A stretch of 64,000 nucleotides of DNA. Origin: Eledone cirrhosa (Eukaryota > Mollusca > Cephalopoda > Octopoda > Eledonidae). Of the stretch, positions 10,121-22,558 are shown piece by piece. Below the pieces are notes generated by a model. That model searched no databases and had not been told where the DNA came from. It worked only from the letters and a program-made list of their open reading frames with translations. The stretch covers positions 11,229,773-11,293,772 of the forward strand of contig OZ024743.1 of NCBI GenBank assembly GCA_964016885.1, written 5' to 3'. Numbering within the stretch: position 1 is the first letter of the stretch; the number at the start of each line of letters is the position of its first letter. A program made the position numbers and the translations under genes.

Positions 10121-11926
10121 GTTGGTGGTGAAGAGAAAAGGCACTTACCTCTCTGCGTCCCGGGTATCGGGCTGCACAATTTCCATTAGGGTGGGGGTGG
10201 GTTGTTGGGTGGGGTGGTGGTTTGTGGAAGTGTAGGGGCATCAGTGTGTTGTGTGGTTGGGGAGCTTGGAGTTGTGTGGGTGTTTGGGGAGGGGGTGGGG
10301 TAGTTTTTTTTAGGAGGACGCGGTTAATGGGCCCGACGCAGGGGGGACCCACGTCCTCTTTAAAATTGTTTTTTAAAGTTTTATAGGTGTCCTGTGGGGC
10401 CTTAATCATTTTGAGGTGGGGGAAATCCCCTGCCTGGGTGAAGTTAGGCCCTTGTGTTTTTATTAGATTGTTGTTGTACACAATGTTTAACAGTTTTTTT
10501 GTTTCTTGTGTTTATGTATGTGTATGCATGTTTTTGTTTTTGTGTGGTGTTTTTTGTTTGCTGTTGTTGTGAGCTCTTTTGTGTTGGTGTCAGTGTTATG
10601 TTTTGGGGAGGGGTTGTTTTCATTTGTGTGTCTGAGGTGTGTTTTCTTTTTTTTCTTTTGATTGTGTGGAAGTGCTCCTCCTCGTCTGACGACGAACTAG
10701 GGTCATCTTCCGCGTTGAAGGGGAGGGGTATATTTTCGGGTTGTGTTTGCGGTGCCGGGTGTTTTGGAAATTGTTTTTGTTTTTTGAGTGGAGGGGATGG
10801 GTTGGACATTGTTTTGTTTTGGTTTGAGCTGTGGTGGTTGTTTTTGTAGTGGTAGTTGTGGTGATTGTGTTGGTTGTGCAGTTGTTGGTGGTGTAGGCAG
10901 GATTGGGGTTTTCTTATTAAATTGGGGACAGACAGCCCTCAGGTGACCTCTGGTTCCGCAGAGGTAACACGAGGGCCGTCTACCCTCAACGGTAATGTTG
11001 ATGAAGGTTAGATCATCCAGTATGACGCGTTCAGGGATCTGGGCGATCCTTTCGGGCCTCATTTGAACTACAAGTTCGAGGCTCGTTCCACTGAACGCGT
11101 CACCCGATGCCTTTCCCATGGACACCAGCATGTCATCCTCCAGGTCCAGGAAACCTGTCAAAACCCACCATATGTCCATAATCGGCAGGATGGTGTGGAT
11201 TTTTATTTTTTGTGTTCTTCTACCCATGTACGTAGGGTAGAAGGTGTATGCGGTGGATGTGATTGGTTTGATGGACAGTTTCACTGCTGTGTCCCTGTCC
11301 TTCATGAGAATGGATAGACTCCCGTAGAGTCTATCCTTCTGAATGAAGGTGGTGTCCTTCATGACGTCTTTTAAAACCAGCTCTATCTCACTCTGTGATG
11401 GTTGAGCTGGTTTTTTACTTTTATTTGAGATTGTCCTAAACATGACCGTGTTTAGGAGTCTCTGGCTTTTTAGTTCCGGGGGGGGGGGGGGGGAATGGAT
11501 TGTGAATGAACCATTTTCTCCGTACACTATATATTTTTTCGCATCTGCCAGTAGCTCCTTCGCTTTGGTTATATCTACTGGCAGATAGTCGAGGGTTTTC
11601 CTTGTCGTCTCGGCGAAGGAGAAATTTTGTTTGTTTGTGTTGTTGTCGTTGGTGGTGTTGTTGTTATCATTGTTGTTGTTGTCACAGTTATTGGTCTTGT
11701 TGTTGTTGTTATTGTTATTGGTGTTGTTTTCGTCCGTCGCATTGTTGTTGTTGGTGCCGCTGGTTGTTGCCATGGCAACGTCAAGTTGTCGGTTAACAGG
11801 TGGAGAGAATTCTTCCTCTGGCTGACCTTTCTTCTTGACCTCTGCTACTGTGACAGTGGCAGGGGGAAGCTGTAAGTTTATCTTCCCCTTTCCTCCTTTG
11901 AATTTTGGTGAAGAAGCTTCGGCCAT
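10005..11926 (-). pseudogene. ORF1 gag-like protein, frameshifted (copy B)
   Basis: The homologue of copy A ORF1. The first ATG is at 11926 (MAEASSPKF); a TTG at 11956 would extend the frame. Visible parts are an Asn-rich run after residue 60, the conserved body with TFYPTYMGRRTQKI, and the knuckle CYLCGTRGHLRAVC. The frame shifts near 10790, then near 10470, moving the segment with RKKRKHTSD and then the segment with NRVLLKK into other frames. Part of the third frame overlaps the ORF2 start. The alignment with copy A makes the three-piece structure clear. A run of about 15 G at 11478-11492 lies inside the conserved body and could be an unstable or misread tract. Confidence 0.85.
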
Positions 11927-11987
11927 TTTAAAAAATATTGACTTTTCAACAAGCAAAAAACTTCTTTTTTTTTTTGTTTAACTATTT

Positions 11988-12048
11988 CGCCTAAAGGCGT
12001 AGAATATTTTGAGAGACTGACCAGATCAAAGTTTGACCTGGCAGTCCC
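11988..12048 (-). promoter_or_regulatory. Paired hairpins in the 5' UTR of copy B
   Basis: CGCC-TAAA-GGCG at 11988-11999 and a longer inverted repeat at about 12013-12048 (GACTG..CAGTC ends with TTTGA pairing inside). The position, about 60 nt above the ORF1 ATG, and the order match copies A and D. Confidence 0.6.
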
Positions 12049-12148
12049 TCTACAAAATGGTACAAAAATGAAAGTTCACAGTTTACAATTTCCGGATGAA
12101 TTTAAACAAAACTTACCGAGCGAGCTCAGCACATGTGTCCATCGTAAA

Positions 12149-12149
12149 G

Positions 12150-12241
<92 letters not shown>
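12149..12241. repeat. (GATA)n at the 5' edge of copy B
   Basis: About 93 bp of GATA repeats abut the 5' end of copy B. This is the upstream half of the microsatellite into which B inserted. It passes into a short ACAC/TATA tract. Confidence 0.95.
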
Positions 12242-12694
12242 GCACACACATACATATATGTATATATAAAGAGAGAATGAGAGAGAGAGATGAGAAAGGA
12301 AGAGAGCACAAAGTATATTAGGTTTAATATAAATTTAATGTAAATATAACTGGATTTATTAATTAATTAGAAATCACGCTGTGAAAAGAAGGAAATGTAA
12401 ACACACTTTCCACTCTTCCAACAGTATGTAAAAAAATATAAAATATTATCTTTACACGTTTCAGAGATTATTATCTCATCATTAATAAACGAAGTCTAGA
12501 TATGAGGGTATCAAACTTCCTGTTATGAGTGCACTTTTCCCAGCAGTTAAATTGAACTCATAAACAGAAGTCAACAGTAAACATTTATACGCTTATCGCC
12601 AAAACTATGGAATCAAAAAATACAACTGAAAATACATGATTTTTTTTTTTTTTTGGTATTTGTTTATTCTTTGATTTTTATATGAAATCTAGAC

Positions 12695-12860
12695 CAGGGT
12701 TTCCCAATTTTTTTCAACCACGGAACCCTTTTTGGTTCAGAAATTTTTTGGGGAACCCAAAGTCTAAATACGTTATATGGTCATAATATAAATATATTCC
12801 TCTACCTTTTTTCCTGGAACCCCAGACACTCGTTTGCGGAACCCACTTTTGGAACTATTG
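12695..12860. mobile_element. hAT-like MITE candidate
   Basis: A 166-bp segment beginning CAGGGTTTCCCAA and ending TTTTGGAACTATTG, whose ends are imperfect inverted repeats. It is flanked by ATCTAGAC (12687-12694) and GTCTAGAC (12861-12868), an 8-bp duplication with one mismatch. The 8-bp duplication and the CAG-GTTCCCAA type of end are typical of non-autonomous hAT elements. No transposase is encoded. Confidence 0.55.
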
Positions 12861-12994
12861 GTCTAGACGAACATCCACTGTAATTAACACAGCTGAAGTT
12901 AAGTGTTATTCATATTTTGTTATTGTTTTGATTTAGCTCTTAAATCACTGAAAACGTCTTTGTTTAAGTCACAATTGATTTAGTACTAGCAACT

Positions 12995-13396
12995 TTTGAT
13001 TCCGTCCTGCTTTATGGCAGTGAAACGTGGACTATTGACAAAGTGCTATGCAAGGGACTTGACGGATGTTACACGAGGATGTTGTGAATGGTTCTCAACA
13101 TTTCTTGGAAACAGAAGCTGACAAATAAGGAACTATACAGATCACTACCACAAGTCTTAAAAAAAGTTGCCTGCAGACGAATGAAACTGGCTGGGCACTG
13201 CATCCGTCATCCAGAAGAGATAGCACCGCAACTTGGGCTGTGGAAACTGGCAGTCAGACGAAGTGTGGGAAGACAGGCTGTCTCATTCATTGATACCCTG
13301 CTGAAAAATGTCAACATTGATAACATCGATGAACTGAGAAATGTCATGCTTGAACGGGACGATTGGGGAAAGCGTGCTGAATCTTTGCGAGTGTAA
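12995..13396 (+). pseudogene. RTE-type non-LTR retrotransposon, C-terminal remnant
   Basis: A 134-codon frame with one internal TGA at about 13085, between YTRML and MVLNISW. It reads VLLYGSETWTI, then LDGCYTRML, NISWKQKLTN, RRMKLAGHCIRH and a final ERDDWGKRAE. This is the region after the RT in RTE-type or similar endonuclease-RT polyproteins, which typically carry LLYGSETW followed by a RRLRWAGH-like block. It is 5' truncated: neither RT nor endonuclease remains. The internal stop probably comes from an Arg codon (CGA to TGA). Confidence 0.75.
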
Positions 13397-13829
13397 ACTC
13401 GGCCGAAGACGAAGAATAGACAGTGAATTGAAATATAATTGGCTGATATTTCTAGCCTGTCAAACCATCATATAAAGATCCCCTCATAATGCTCGACTAT
13501 AGTATTTTCTCTTACAAATAGTTTAATAAATTTAATACGTTTCGTATTCTAGTTTCAGAATTTTTATTACGAAACATTACACTGATAATTCTAAATTAAA
13601 AACAAAGTAATGGTTATTTTTTCTAACATTATTGTATTTATTTTTGATTGTTTTTATGAAAGAAAAGCACAGAAATATGTATGGAATTACACCGTTATAT
13701 GATGCAGCCCGGGGCGGGAGAAGTAACATGTAAGTTAGGAAGACTAAATCTAATGACAGCGAGTGACTATCTGACTCAGTTATTTCACTGGTTACGATCT
13801 TGAAGATGAGTTGACTGTTAACTATACGT

Positions 13830-13834
13830 ATATA

Positions 13835-13886
<52 letters not shown>

Positions 13887-14003
13887 TTCATAGTTACTTA
13901 AGTGTATATATATATAAATATATATATATGTGTGTGTGTATATATGTATATATATATATATACTTATATGAGTGTGTGTGTGTGTGTGCGTGTATGTACA
14001 CTT
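13830..14003. repeat. Compound (TA)n/(TG)n microsatellite
   Basis: Alternating TA and TG tracts. The long TH/YI-type open frames on both strands are translations of this repeat, not genes. Confidence 0.9.
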
Positions 14004-14340
14004 GATATATAAGAATTGTAATAATCCTGACATTGTATCTCTACGGAATGGGGCTACAGATGCACTGCAAGTACTTAGTTAAAAAAAAAAGAAATAGAAA
14101 ACATACATCTGAGAAAACTACGAAGCAAGTTAGACATTAAGATTTAATTCTTTTCACCGTGAGAATATATACTGCAAAACCTTTTATGTAAACGATCTCC
14201 TATGTTGGTGTCATAATAGCAAATATAAACAGATAAAAACTATTAAATGTTACGATTAAGGACTTTAATCATTGAACATAAGTCATCAGCTGTGTAAGAG
14301 AAATTCATCTTTAGACATACACACATACTTAAATAGCTGC

Positions 14341-14341
<1 letters not shown>

Positions 14342-14380
<39 letters not shown>

Positions 14381-14402
14381 GTACGCACACACACACACAC
14401 AC

Positions 14403-14460
<58 letters not shown>

Positions 14461-14489
14461 GTATACATATATATATATATGTATATACG

Positions 14490-14582
<93 letters not shown>

Positions 14583-14592
14583 ATGTATGTAT
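14342..14592. repeat. Compound (TA)n-(GT)n-(TATG)n microsatellite
   Basis: A TA tract with ACAC interruptions, then about 48 bp of GT, then TATG units. Open frames here are repeat translations. Confidence 0.9.
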
Positions 14593-14730
14593 GTGTGTGC
14601 GTGAAAGGGTCGTAATTGTGTATAATCAATATAGACCTTAATGTGAAACCTCGATTTGTTTTCAATATATACATTCTGCCTTTGCATAGGGTGCTAATTT
14701 TGGTACCCTCCTCAGTGTACCACATATTAT

Positions 14731-14856
<126 letters not shown>

Positions 14857-14943
14857 TTATTCCTGGTTAAATCGGAGGTAACCACAGTAAGTAAGGTACT
14901 CAATACATAGCAGAGTATAAATGTTTTAATATAGAAGAGCTTC

Positions 14944-14982
14944 TACAGGACTAGAACTGTTTCATTCATGAGAAATCATCAG
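14944..14982 (-). ncRNA. Degenerate hammerhead ribozyme-like motif
   Basis: On the minus strand CTGATGA (14976-14982) is followed by a weak stem TTC-TCAT-GAA, then GAAA (14960-14963), a short stem III ACAG/CTGT, and A at the cleavage position (14944). The core and stem III match the hammerhead, but I find no stem I pairing, so it is probably a decayed copy. It lies beside a (TA)n tract, as in Penelope-like element termini. Confidence 0.4.
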
Positions 14983-15248
14983 TGATGACTTCTCATGAAT
15001 CTCGTGATTTTTGCTCTAATCCGATCAGAGCAAAAATCACAAGCACTCTATCTCAAAATTATTTTTGAAAAGCATAAGAAATGCGCAACCGGTAAAAACT
15101 TAAAACTAAAATTGAATACTAACTAATACTTATTACTAATTTATACTTATTCCTAATTAAACTATTTTTCACTGGGAAAAATTTGTCAGCATTTTCTTTT
15201 CCTTTTTACTAATATATCACCACTCGTGTGTCACACTTCTATTTTTTT

Positions 15249-15363
<115 letters not shown>

Positions 15364-15649
15364 ATTAGTAGGTAAAATTATCCAAGGTATAGTGCAACTC
15401 TAGTCCGTAGGGCGAGTTTGACATTTCAAATTTAAGTCAATGTTATTTATACTGTCTGTTCGTCTCTCAAAATATCAGTCAATTCTATTGGGTTAATCTA
15501 ATTTTGCAATCGTTATTCTTACTTTGAAATCCTTAATCTCACTTTGAATTGACAAGGCCTAAGTTTGTCCTAACTTAGAATTGCAAATACTCTAGTTGAT
15601 TTTGATATAGTTGACTAAAACTCTAGAAGTGGCCATCACAATATTTCGG

Positions 15650-15925
15650 TGAATATGCGCCTTACGGATTAGGATGTTTGGCCACGATCGTTTGTTTGAT
15701 ACTCGGTGACGCATTGTGTTCTTCAGCAAATCTCTATACTTTACGTTGTTTCAGTCTACCCAGCTGGGGAAAATGAGTTGTACCTGAAAAATGAATTGTC
15801 AGGCTGTATCCCCTGGCAACTACATTAAGGGAATACGCGTCAGTGGAATGTTCAGCAATTTGCATATTCATGTCATGAGAAAGTTGTTCCCTTCATCAAA
15901 CAACTGGAACACTCGTCGTTGGAAA
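15650..15925 (+). mobile_element. tRNA-derived SINE, family 2 (degraded)
   Basis: The body reads GACGCATTGTGTTCTTCAGC, then TTTACGTTGTTTCAGTC and CCCCTGGCAACTACATTAAG. The first part matches the reverse complement of the element at 46219-46441 (GATGCGTTATGTCCTTGAGC). The tRNA-like head is decayed. The 103-codon frame here is fortuitous. Confidence 0.65.
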
Positions 15926-17469
15926 CAACAGAAGTCCAACACATCACATGAATTGTTATTGATATTCCAGTGGAAGAAGCTTCAAGTTGAAATCAAACGG
16001 GTGTTGTTGTCTCTCGCACCTTATTACAGCTCTGAAACGAGTAAAATTACACCTCCACAAAGAATTCTTTTCAGTAACTTACCAGCGCGCTCTAACGTAT
16101 AATATTTTTGTTTATTTTACTGAACGAAACTTAAGGCATTTATAGCATGGAAATGACCAATTATCCCATAGAAAGTACGGAAGATATCCAGTGTGCTATA
16201 CAGTATGCTTCATTGATAGCTGTAAGGTTTTATATTTAATTGTTATTATATATACATAACACATGTTAAACGTTATGTTTTCTTTCTTGCATTGTTCTAC
16301 ATAACAAGTCGGTTTTTAATTTTATCGTCCCTGAAAAAGAAAAAAGTAGACAGAGAATTAATACATCGAGTCGTAGTTGTGAGGCTTAATGTCTTAACTG
16401 GTGACTTGACTTAATCTCATTTTCAATCGGCATCAAAATCACTAAATAAAAAAAAATCTGTAAACGTAGGCTGAAATTCTGGAACCTAGAGCTAAATATT
16501 TATCTAATTATGCAAGCTACACTAATATTTTTCTTAATGAAACTAGTATTACAATATTCTTTAATTTTATGTCGCCACTGTAATACACCAATTATTCCGG
16601 CCCCTATCGCCTTTTTCATACCCAACACCTTTGCCAGCGACGAATCGACAAAGGAGCCTTTACGTGGTTATGCGTCCCGTTAGAAATAACACCCAAATCT
16701 ATTTCACATTTCATAAGGAAGTCCTAGATACAATATGGCTGAATAAAAAAGGTAAAATGGTCACAGTTGGAATGCTTTTGATCATAGTCTCGCTTGATTG
16801 GAGCTGACCTGACACTAAACATGAATATTACTACGAGGAAATCTTACGTAGTTGTTTCCCTTATTGTCCAATGCAACAGCCAAATCTACCTCAGCAAACT
16901 TCCCACGATCTGTAAATTAGAATGTATTGTATCCTAGAATTTGAGGTATATAAATCTTAGGACAGCTTTACTTCGTTAAAGATAGGATTATTCACTGCTG
17001 GAAATGTCGATTGAATGCTTCTTTCCAATCAACTACAGTCGTATCATCACTCAACTAAAACGTTACTGTGACTACTGAACACGAACATCGAATATTATAG
17101 CATATCTATTATAGTATATTTATAATTTTATTAGACATTCCTTTCTAATACTGGATCATGATTCCTAATATGGACAAAACTAAGCGCAAAAATTAAAGAA
17201 TAAAACAATGCGTTACACAATTCATTCTAGTCAAATATATTTGTTACAATAAACAATATCTGACGGTTATGATTATCTCTTAATTACTTTTCGGTTGAGT
17301 CCTTTCAAACAGATGTAAATAGTGGTAAGTGAAAAGTTATTTAAATAGCCATATCTCCATCTTCAGGAGAACAAACAAGTACAAAGCCTGCTCGATTTTT
17401 TTCTATTTTTTTATATTAAATTATTTACATTAAGTTATTGAACTTAGGTCATACTGGTGCACTGCTTTC
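15926..17469. other. Unassigned AT-rich DNA
   Basis: No open frame with a recognisable product, no RNA gene and no clear repeat family was seen over this 1.5 kb. Confidence 0.4.
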
Positions 17470-17760
17470 AAGAGTGGAGAATAATTGGAGTGTGTAAGGG
17501 AGTGGAATGCCTTGCAGAATTATTATGAGCAAGTGGGGTCCCACGCGCTGGCCGGCGGCAGAATGGAGAAGGCGTTTCCCCGGAGGATAGTAAGGGAGAT
17601 GAACGGGAAGAGCCATTCCATCTCGCGAGGCTCACACCTGCGGCTAGCCAGCTCAGTGCCTATGGTGGTAAGTAGATAGGTAGCCCTAGGGCCAAGAACA
17701 CCAGAAGTCTCCACTGCTAGGGGCTCGACTGAGCTAACTTTCCGATCATCAAGTTCGTGT
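17470..17760. other. Short GC- and CpG-rich island, unassigned
   Basis: The sequence from about 17480 (CCACGCGCTGGCCGGCGGC and nearby) is clearly richer in GC and CpG than its flanks. A 64-codon plus frame and an 83-codon minus frame overlap, with no recognisable product. It may be a fragment of an unidentified mobile element or a host exon; I cannot tell. Confidence 0.3.
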
Positions 17761-18610
<850 letters not shown>

Positions 18611-19130
18611 GCAGAGGCATAAAACCATATTGTTTACACTTGCTTGCATTTCTCAGCTAGGCGGAAATTGTAATTATGCTCTATATTAAATTTTCCGATG
18701 GTACTTATTTATCCACTATAAAAAGAAATATGGTCAAATTAACACCGATCGGATTTGAAAAAACTCAGAACAAACTATATACTACAAAGTATTTTCCCCT
18801 CTATCTGTTATCTCTGTTCTTCACCACGCTGAAATAATATTAACTTTTGCTCACCCCCCACAAAACTATTGAAGACTTTGTCATTTGAAACTACCACATA
18901 CACACTCATCCACACCCAGACACACACATACGCACAGACAAATGAGTACGTACAAGCAATTAGAAACCTGTATAGATGAGTATTCCTGTTTTTCAGTGAC
19001 ATGTGTGCCCATAACACAGTACTCAGCTGGAATCCTTCCAACGAACTCCCACAAAATTTCTGTCTACCTAATTTTTTTTCATAAGGCTTGGGTTGATCCA
19101 GGCTATGGTAGCTTATTATTGGGATTGCTT
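18611..19130. other. Unassigned DNA
   Basis: No supported gene. A CACAC-rich patch lies near 18895-18940. Confidence 0.4.
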
Positions 19131-19358
19131 GAGTGGATTGACAGTATCGTTAGACCACCGGACACCATGCTTCGCAGCATAGAGTAACATACTTTTACGT
19201 CTATGTTCAAATCTCACCTATGTTAACTTTGCCTTTCATTCTTACGGGATCGATAAAATAAAGTAGCAGTAACGTATTGGGCTCGATTTAATCGACTTTC
19301 CCCTCCCCGAAAATTGTTGGCCTTGTGCCTAAATCAGAAAATTTTATTATTATTATTG
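19131..19358 (+). mobile_element. tRNA-derived SINE, family 1, sense copy
   Basis: The head GAGTGGATTGACAGTATCG (box A region) and GTTCAAATCTCAC (box B region) form a tRNA-related pol III promoter. The body follows: TTTGCCTTTCATTCTTACGG, ATCGACTTTCCCC and GGCCTTGTGCCTAAATC, then AAAATTTTATTATTATTATT. The 3' part resembles the 3' tail of the Tx1-like elements here. This is the only full-length sense-strand copy in the window. Confidence 0.85.
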
Positions 19359-19969
19359 AGACAAGCGCCATAGGTGAAAATGTAAACTCGTGACATGGAA
19401 AACATCACATGTCGTTTATGCAATTAAAATATATCTAAGAAAAATTACAACTGCACAAATTTCCTTCCACTAAACTATGGCGTCTTTGTGCAAATTTAGA
19501 AAAGAACCAAAATTATTCTTCTATATTTATGAGTGAAACCTTTTACGTCACTTTTGCTTCGAAAGTCTACGAAAAAGACATAAACCCCACCACATTTTCT
19601 TGTGGAGAAATCAATATAGGTATTCTGTTTTAATTAGACAAGGCAACAAGAGCACATAAAACAATAGTTAAGACGGCTAAGTAATAAACATATTTCCCAT
19701 ATGGTAATTAGCTTTGGCGACGAGCTCCAGAATGTAATAAGGCGCCAAAAGAAAAACGCTACTTTAACTAGCCGAAATCAAATACGTAAAGAAACATTTT
19801 GTTGCTTTCTTTTTTTCCTTCATTCATTCTTTATTTATTTTTTATTTATTTATTTCTTATACATTTATTAGTGAGAGTATGGTCTCCTTAAACTGTGTTT
19901 GTTTCCATTTTAATTCTAGTAACGTTAACAGAACAGACAACAAATAATGCTAATAACAATAATGATGAT
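19359..19969. other. Unassigned AT-rich DNA
   Basis: No supported feature seen before the (AAT)n tract. Confidence 0.4.
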
Positions 19970-19996
19970 AATGATAATAATAATAATAATAATAAT
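19970..19996. repeat. (TAA)n tract at the 3' end of copy C
   Basis: GATAATAATAATAAT repeats that abut the 3' terminus of the Tx1-like copy C. Confidence 0.85.
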
Positions 19997-22524
19997 GATT
20001 TCATTTATTGGCCACAAGGGCCGACATATAGGGGACAATACAAAAGACTGGGACAGTGGGGTTTTACAGAAAAATCGAGTAAACAATATGAATCACAATA
20101 ACAAAGTAACAATAACAAAGTAACAATAAAGTAACAAGAAAATTACAAGAAGAAAAAATTCCCCAATAGGGGGGATGACCACCTAGGGTTCGCTCAGGTA
20201 CCCCACCAGTCCTGAACGACCCGACGCTTCGAGAGCACCCTGGAAGGGCACCCCTCTCCTCTTCAAATTTACCTACCTACAGCCGCATGACCAGAGTAGG
20301 CCCACTCACACGAGCCATTCTCGCCACATTCACCCACCTTTCAGCAAATGTACTGGGGGGCAGCACTTCTCTCTCCACCCTCACCTTCCTTTCCAAGTGA
20401 AACTTGAAAAAGTTGATGAGGGATTGGCCGAAGAGAAAAGTGTCTGTCTTCAGTCCTTTCAACCTCGTCCACCATACAAGCTCTTTCGCTACTGCCACAA
20501 GACAGAAGAAAATTGCCTGCCCTTCCTGGCCAAAAGAAGGCAGCGGGTCGATCTTCACTATGGACTCGGCCGATAGCCGGATCCGTTCTACACGCGACAA
20601 CAGCTGTTCAACATAACTCCACAAGTCAGTAATGCACGGACACTGAACGAGTGCGTGCAGAACGGTTTCGTCGCTCTGCGCGCATCTCGGGCAGGTCCGT
20701 CTGACAGCACTTCCGTGCCTGTAGAGTTTATCTCATACCGGCAGTGCCCTCCGGTAGCACTGCCAAGCGAGGGATTAGTGGAAATTATCCATCGTCCCCG
20801 GCTCGAAAGTCCTCGGGTACAGACTGGTTAGTTCGACTTCGTTGACTCCCAGAGCCTCTCCGAGTGCGTCGTCGCACTTGCCCACCACTAATCCTCTATA
20901 GAACTCGAGAGTGGAAGTTCCACTGACCGCATTGCCCGCCTGGTAGAGGGCAGTGAGTGCCTGGCAACATTCCAGATGCCAGTCACCCAGTCTCGGTCTC
21001 TTCTTGACCCAGGACTGCAACTCAGTCAAAGAAACAAGCTGCGGAAAGGCCCGTCTGACAAACGGCGACCACACCTGTTCACCGTTTAGGCAGAATATCT
21101 GGAGATGCCGCAGCCTCAGCGCGTGCCTGCGCATCATTAGCCACGGCATGCCCAGCCCTCCCCGTAGAGGGTGCTGGCAGCAGATGGACCGCCTCACCAG
21201 CGGAACCTGACCCCTCCACAAGAATTTGAAGAGGAGCCGCTCCAAGATGGCGAGGCGCGAGCGGGGGCAAGGGACGACAGTCAGACGGTAGTAGATGACG
21301 GACGCGATGTACGCGTTCGCCACCTCCGCCCGACCTTTCAGTGATAGCTTCATCCCAGCCCATTTCTGAGTGAGACTGACTACCCTGCCCGTCACCTCGT
21401 CCCAATTCTTATCCACCTGGAGGTCTGGCCCGAACCAAACCCCTAGCAACTTTACCGGTCCGTCCGTCCAGCGCCTAACGACGCTGTTGGACGGCATGGA
21501 CTTGCCTCTTTAGGTGCCGAGTTGCAAGCCTACTGACTTTTCCGGGTTAAGTTTTGCTCCCGTCAACCTTTCATATTCCTCCAATAAGGTGCCGACCACC
21601 TCGATTTCTGAGGTGTTCGACACCATCACGGTGATGTCGTCCGCATAAGCCGACACAGCCTTTCCGCGTCCCGGTTCGTGCGGATGCCCTGCAACAGCTC
21701 CAGCTTCCGCAGTAAAGGCTCGAGAGTCAATACGTACAGAAGGGAGGAGAGAGGGCACCCTTGACGGACCGATCGGGAGACCTGAAACGGTTCTGAGAGG
21801 TGGCCATTAATTTTGACCATCGAGCAGGTGCCGCTGTGCATTGCAGCGATCTTCTGAAGACGGGGCCGAAGCCAGCCGCCTTGATGACAGCCTCCAGGTA
21901 CCGATGGTCGACCCTATCGAATGCTTTCGATTGATCTAAATTGATCAGAGCCCCACCGAAGCCAGGTTTACACCCTACCCTCTCTATGATGTATCGCAAG
22001 TTTGCGCCTCCCCAACCAAATCCCCGACGACAAGCGCCAACCTCTTCGCTAACACCCTGGCCAAAATCTTAAACTCTGTGTTGAGCAGAGTTATGGGCCT
22101 GAAATTGTCTAATGCGTCCCTCTTGTTCTCGTCTTTCCTTATCAGCGTCACTACGCCCCGGCTCACAGAACTGGGAATACTCCCGTTTGTGCTGCAAGTT
22201 GCAGTAGAGGGCTTCGAGGAGATTGGAGAACAAGTCTGGCATATTTACGTAAAGCTCATAGGGCAGACCATCCAAACCGGGTGACTTGCGCCTCATGCAG
22301 CCGACAAGGGCATCCTGAATCTCGGCTGAAGTAATTGGCCTTTCGCAGCGCCCAGCGTCAGCCGTCGAGAGTTGCGGCAAGCCATCGAAGTAGGGACTTT
22401 CCCCTTCACGGGGCAAAGTCTAAGGGCTTATATCTCTTACACAACAAGAAATATTTAACAACAAATAATTTTAACAGACAAATAAAGCGACTTACTGGGA
22501 GCGAGCAAAATACGTGCGCTTAGA
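19997..22524 (-). mobile_element. Tx1-like L1 retrotransposon, copy C (decayed, internally deleted, TAA-flanked)
   Basis: A minus-strand relative of copies A, B and D with (TAA)n on both sides. Its 3' end reads GGCCAATAAATGAAATC and then (ATT)n. ORF2 is present from just before the RT motifs to the end. ORF1, the endonuclease and the segment between them are missing. The 100 bp at 22425-22524 contain GCTCGCTCCCAGTAAGTCGC (minus), resembling the GCTCGCTCGGTAAGT start of copy B. I infer an internal deletion joining the 5' UTR to the middle of ORF2, rather than simple 5' truncation. Confidence 0.8.
20277..22416 (-). pseudogene. ORF2 RT to C-terminus, multiply disrupted (copy C)
   Basis: The pieces read DGLPYELYVNMPDLF, then ITLLNTEFKILARVLAKRLA, LDQSKAFDRVDHRYL, VRQGCPLSSLLYVL, YADDITVMVS, GVWFGPDLQ, RRSICCQHPLRGGLGMPW and, at the end, ERWVNVARMARVSG. 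They fall in different frames. In-frame stops include a TGA in ALPV*DKLY near 20735 and a TAA in NFH*SLAW near 20777. A segment between the RT motifs around 21990 is missing (the HDNLHLM part is shortened). The closest relative in the window is the truncated element at 44534-45536. Confidence 0.88.
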
Positions 22525-22526
22525 CC

Positions 22527-22556
<30 letters not shown>
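22525..22556. repeat. (AAT)n between copy C and an older fragment
   Basis: About 30 bp of AAT repeats, at once the 5' flank of copy C and the 3' flank of the degenerate fragment at 22559. Confidence 0.9.
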
Positions 22557-22557
<1 letters not shown>

Positions 22558-22558
22558 T

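Larger units (their letters stand above)
6413..12148 (-). mobile_element. Tx1-like L1 retrotransposon, copy B (full length, inactivated)
   Basis: A full-length relative of copy A in the same orientation, about 5.7 kb, with (GATA)n on both sides. The 3' end has ATTTGCC near TAATAAA-like sequence and then (TATC)n. ORF1 carries at least two frameshifts; ORF2 carries one nonsense codon and one frameshift. It is therefore dead in cis, while its tail evidently served as the site where copy A landed. Copy E at the right edge shares its 3' UTR closely. Confidence 0.9.

Noticed and set aside
12452..12490. Hammerhead motif on the minus strand
   Set aside because: ATGATGA with GATAATAATC and GAAACG looks similar, but C3 is lost and stem II would have to use core bases, so it does not fit.
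15791..16102. 103-codon frame as a gene
   Set aside because: Its first half coincides with a SINE family 2 body, and the remainder has no recognisable feature.
19131..19240. Functional tRNA gene
   Set aside because: The box A and B regions are part of SINE heads. No complete cloverleaf was evident, and the same head recurs before SINE bodies.
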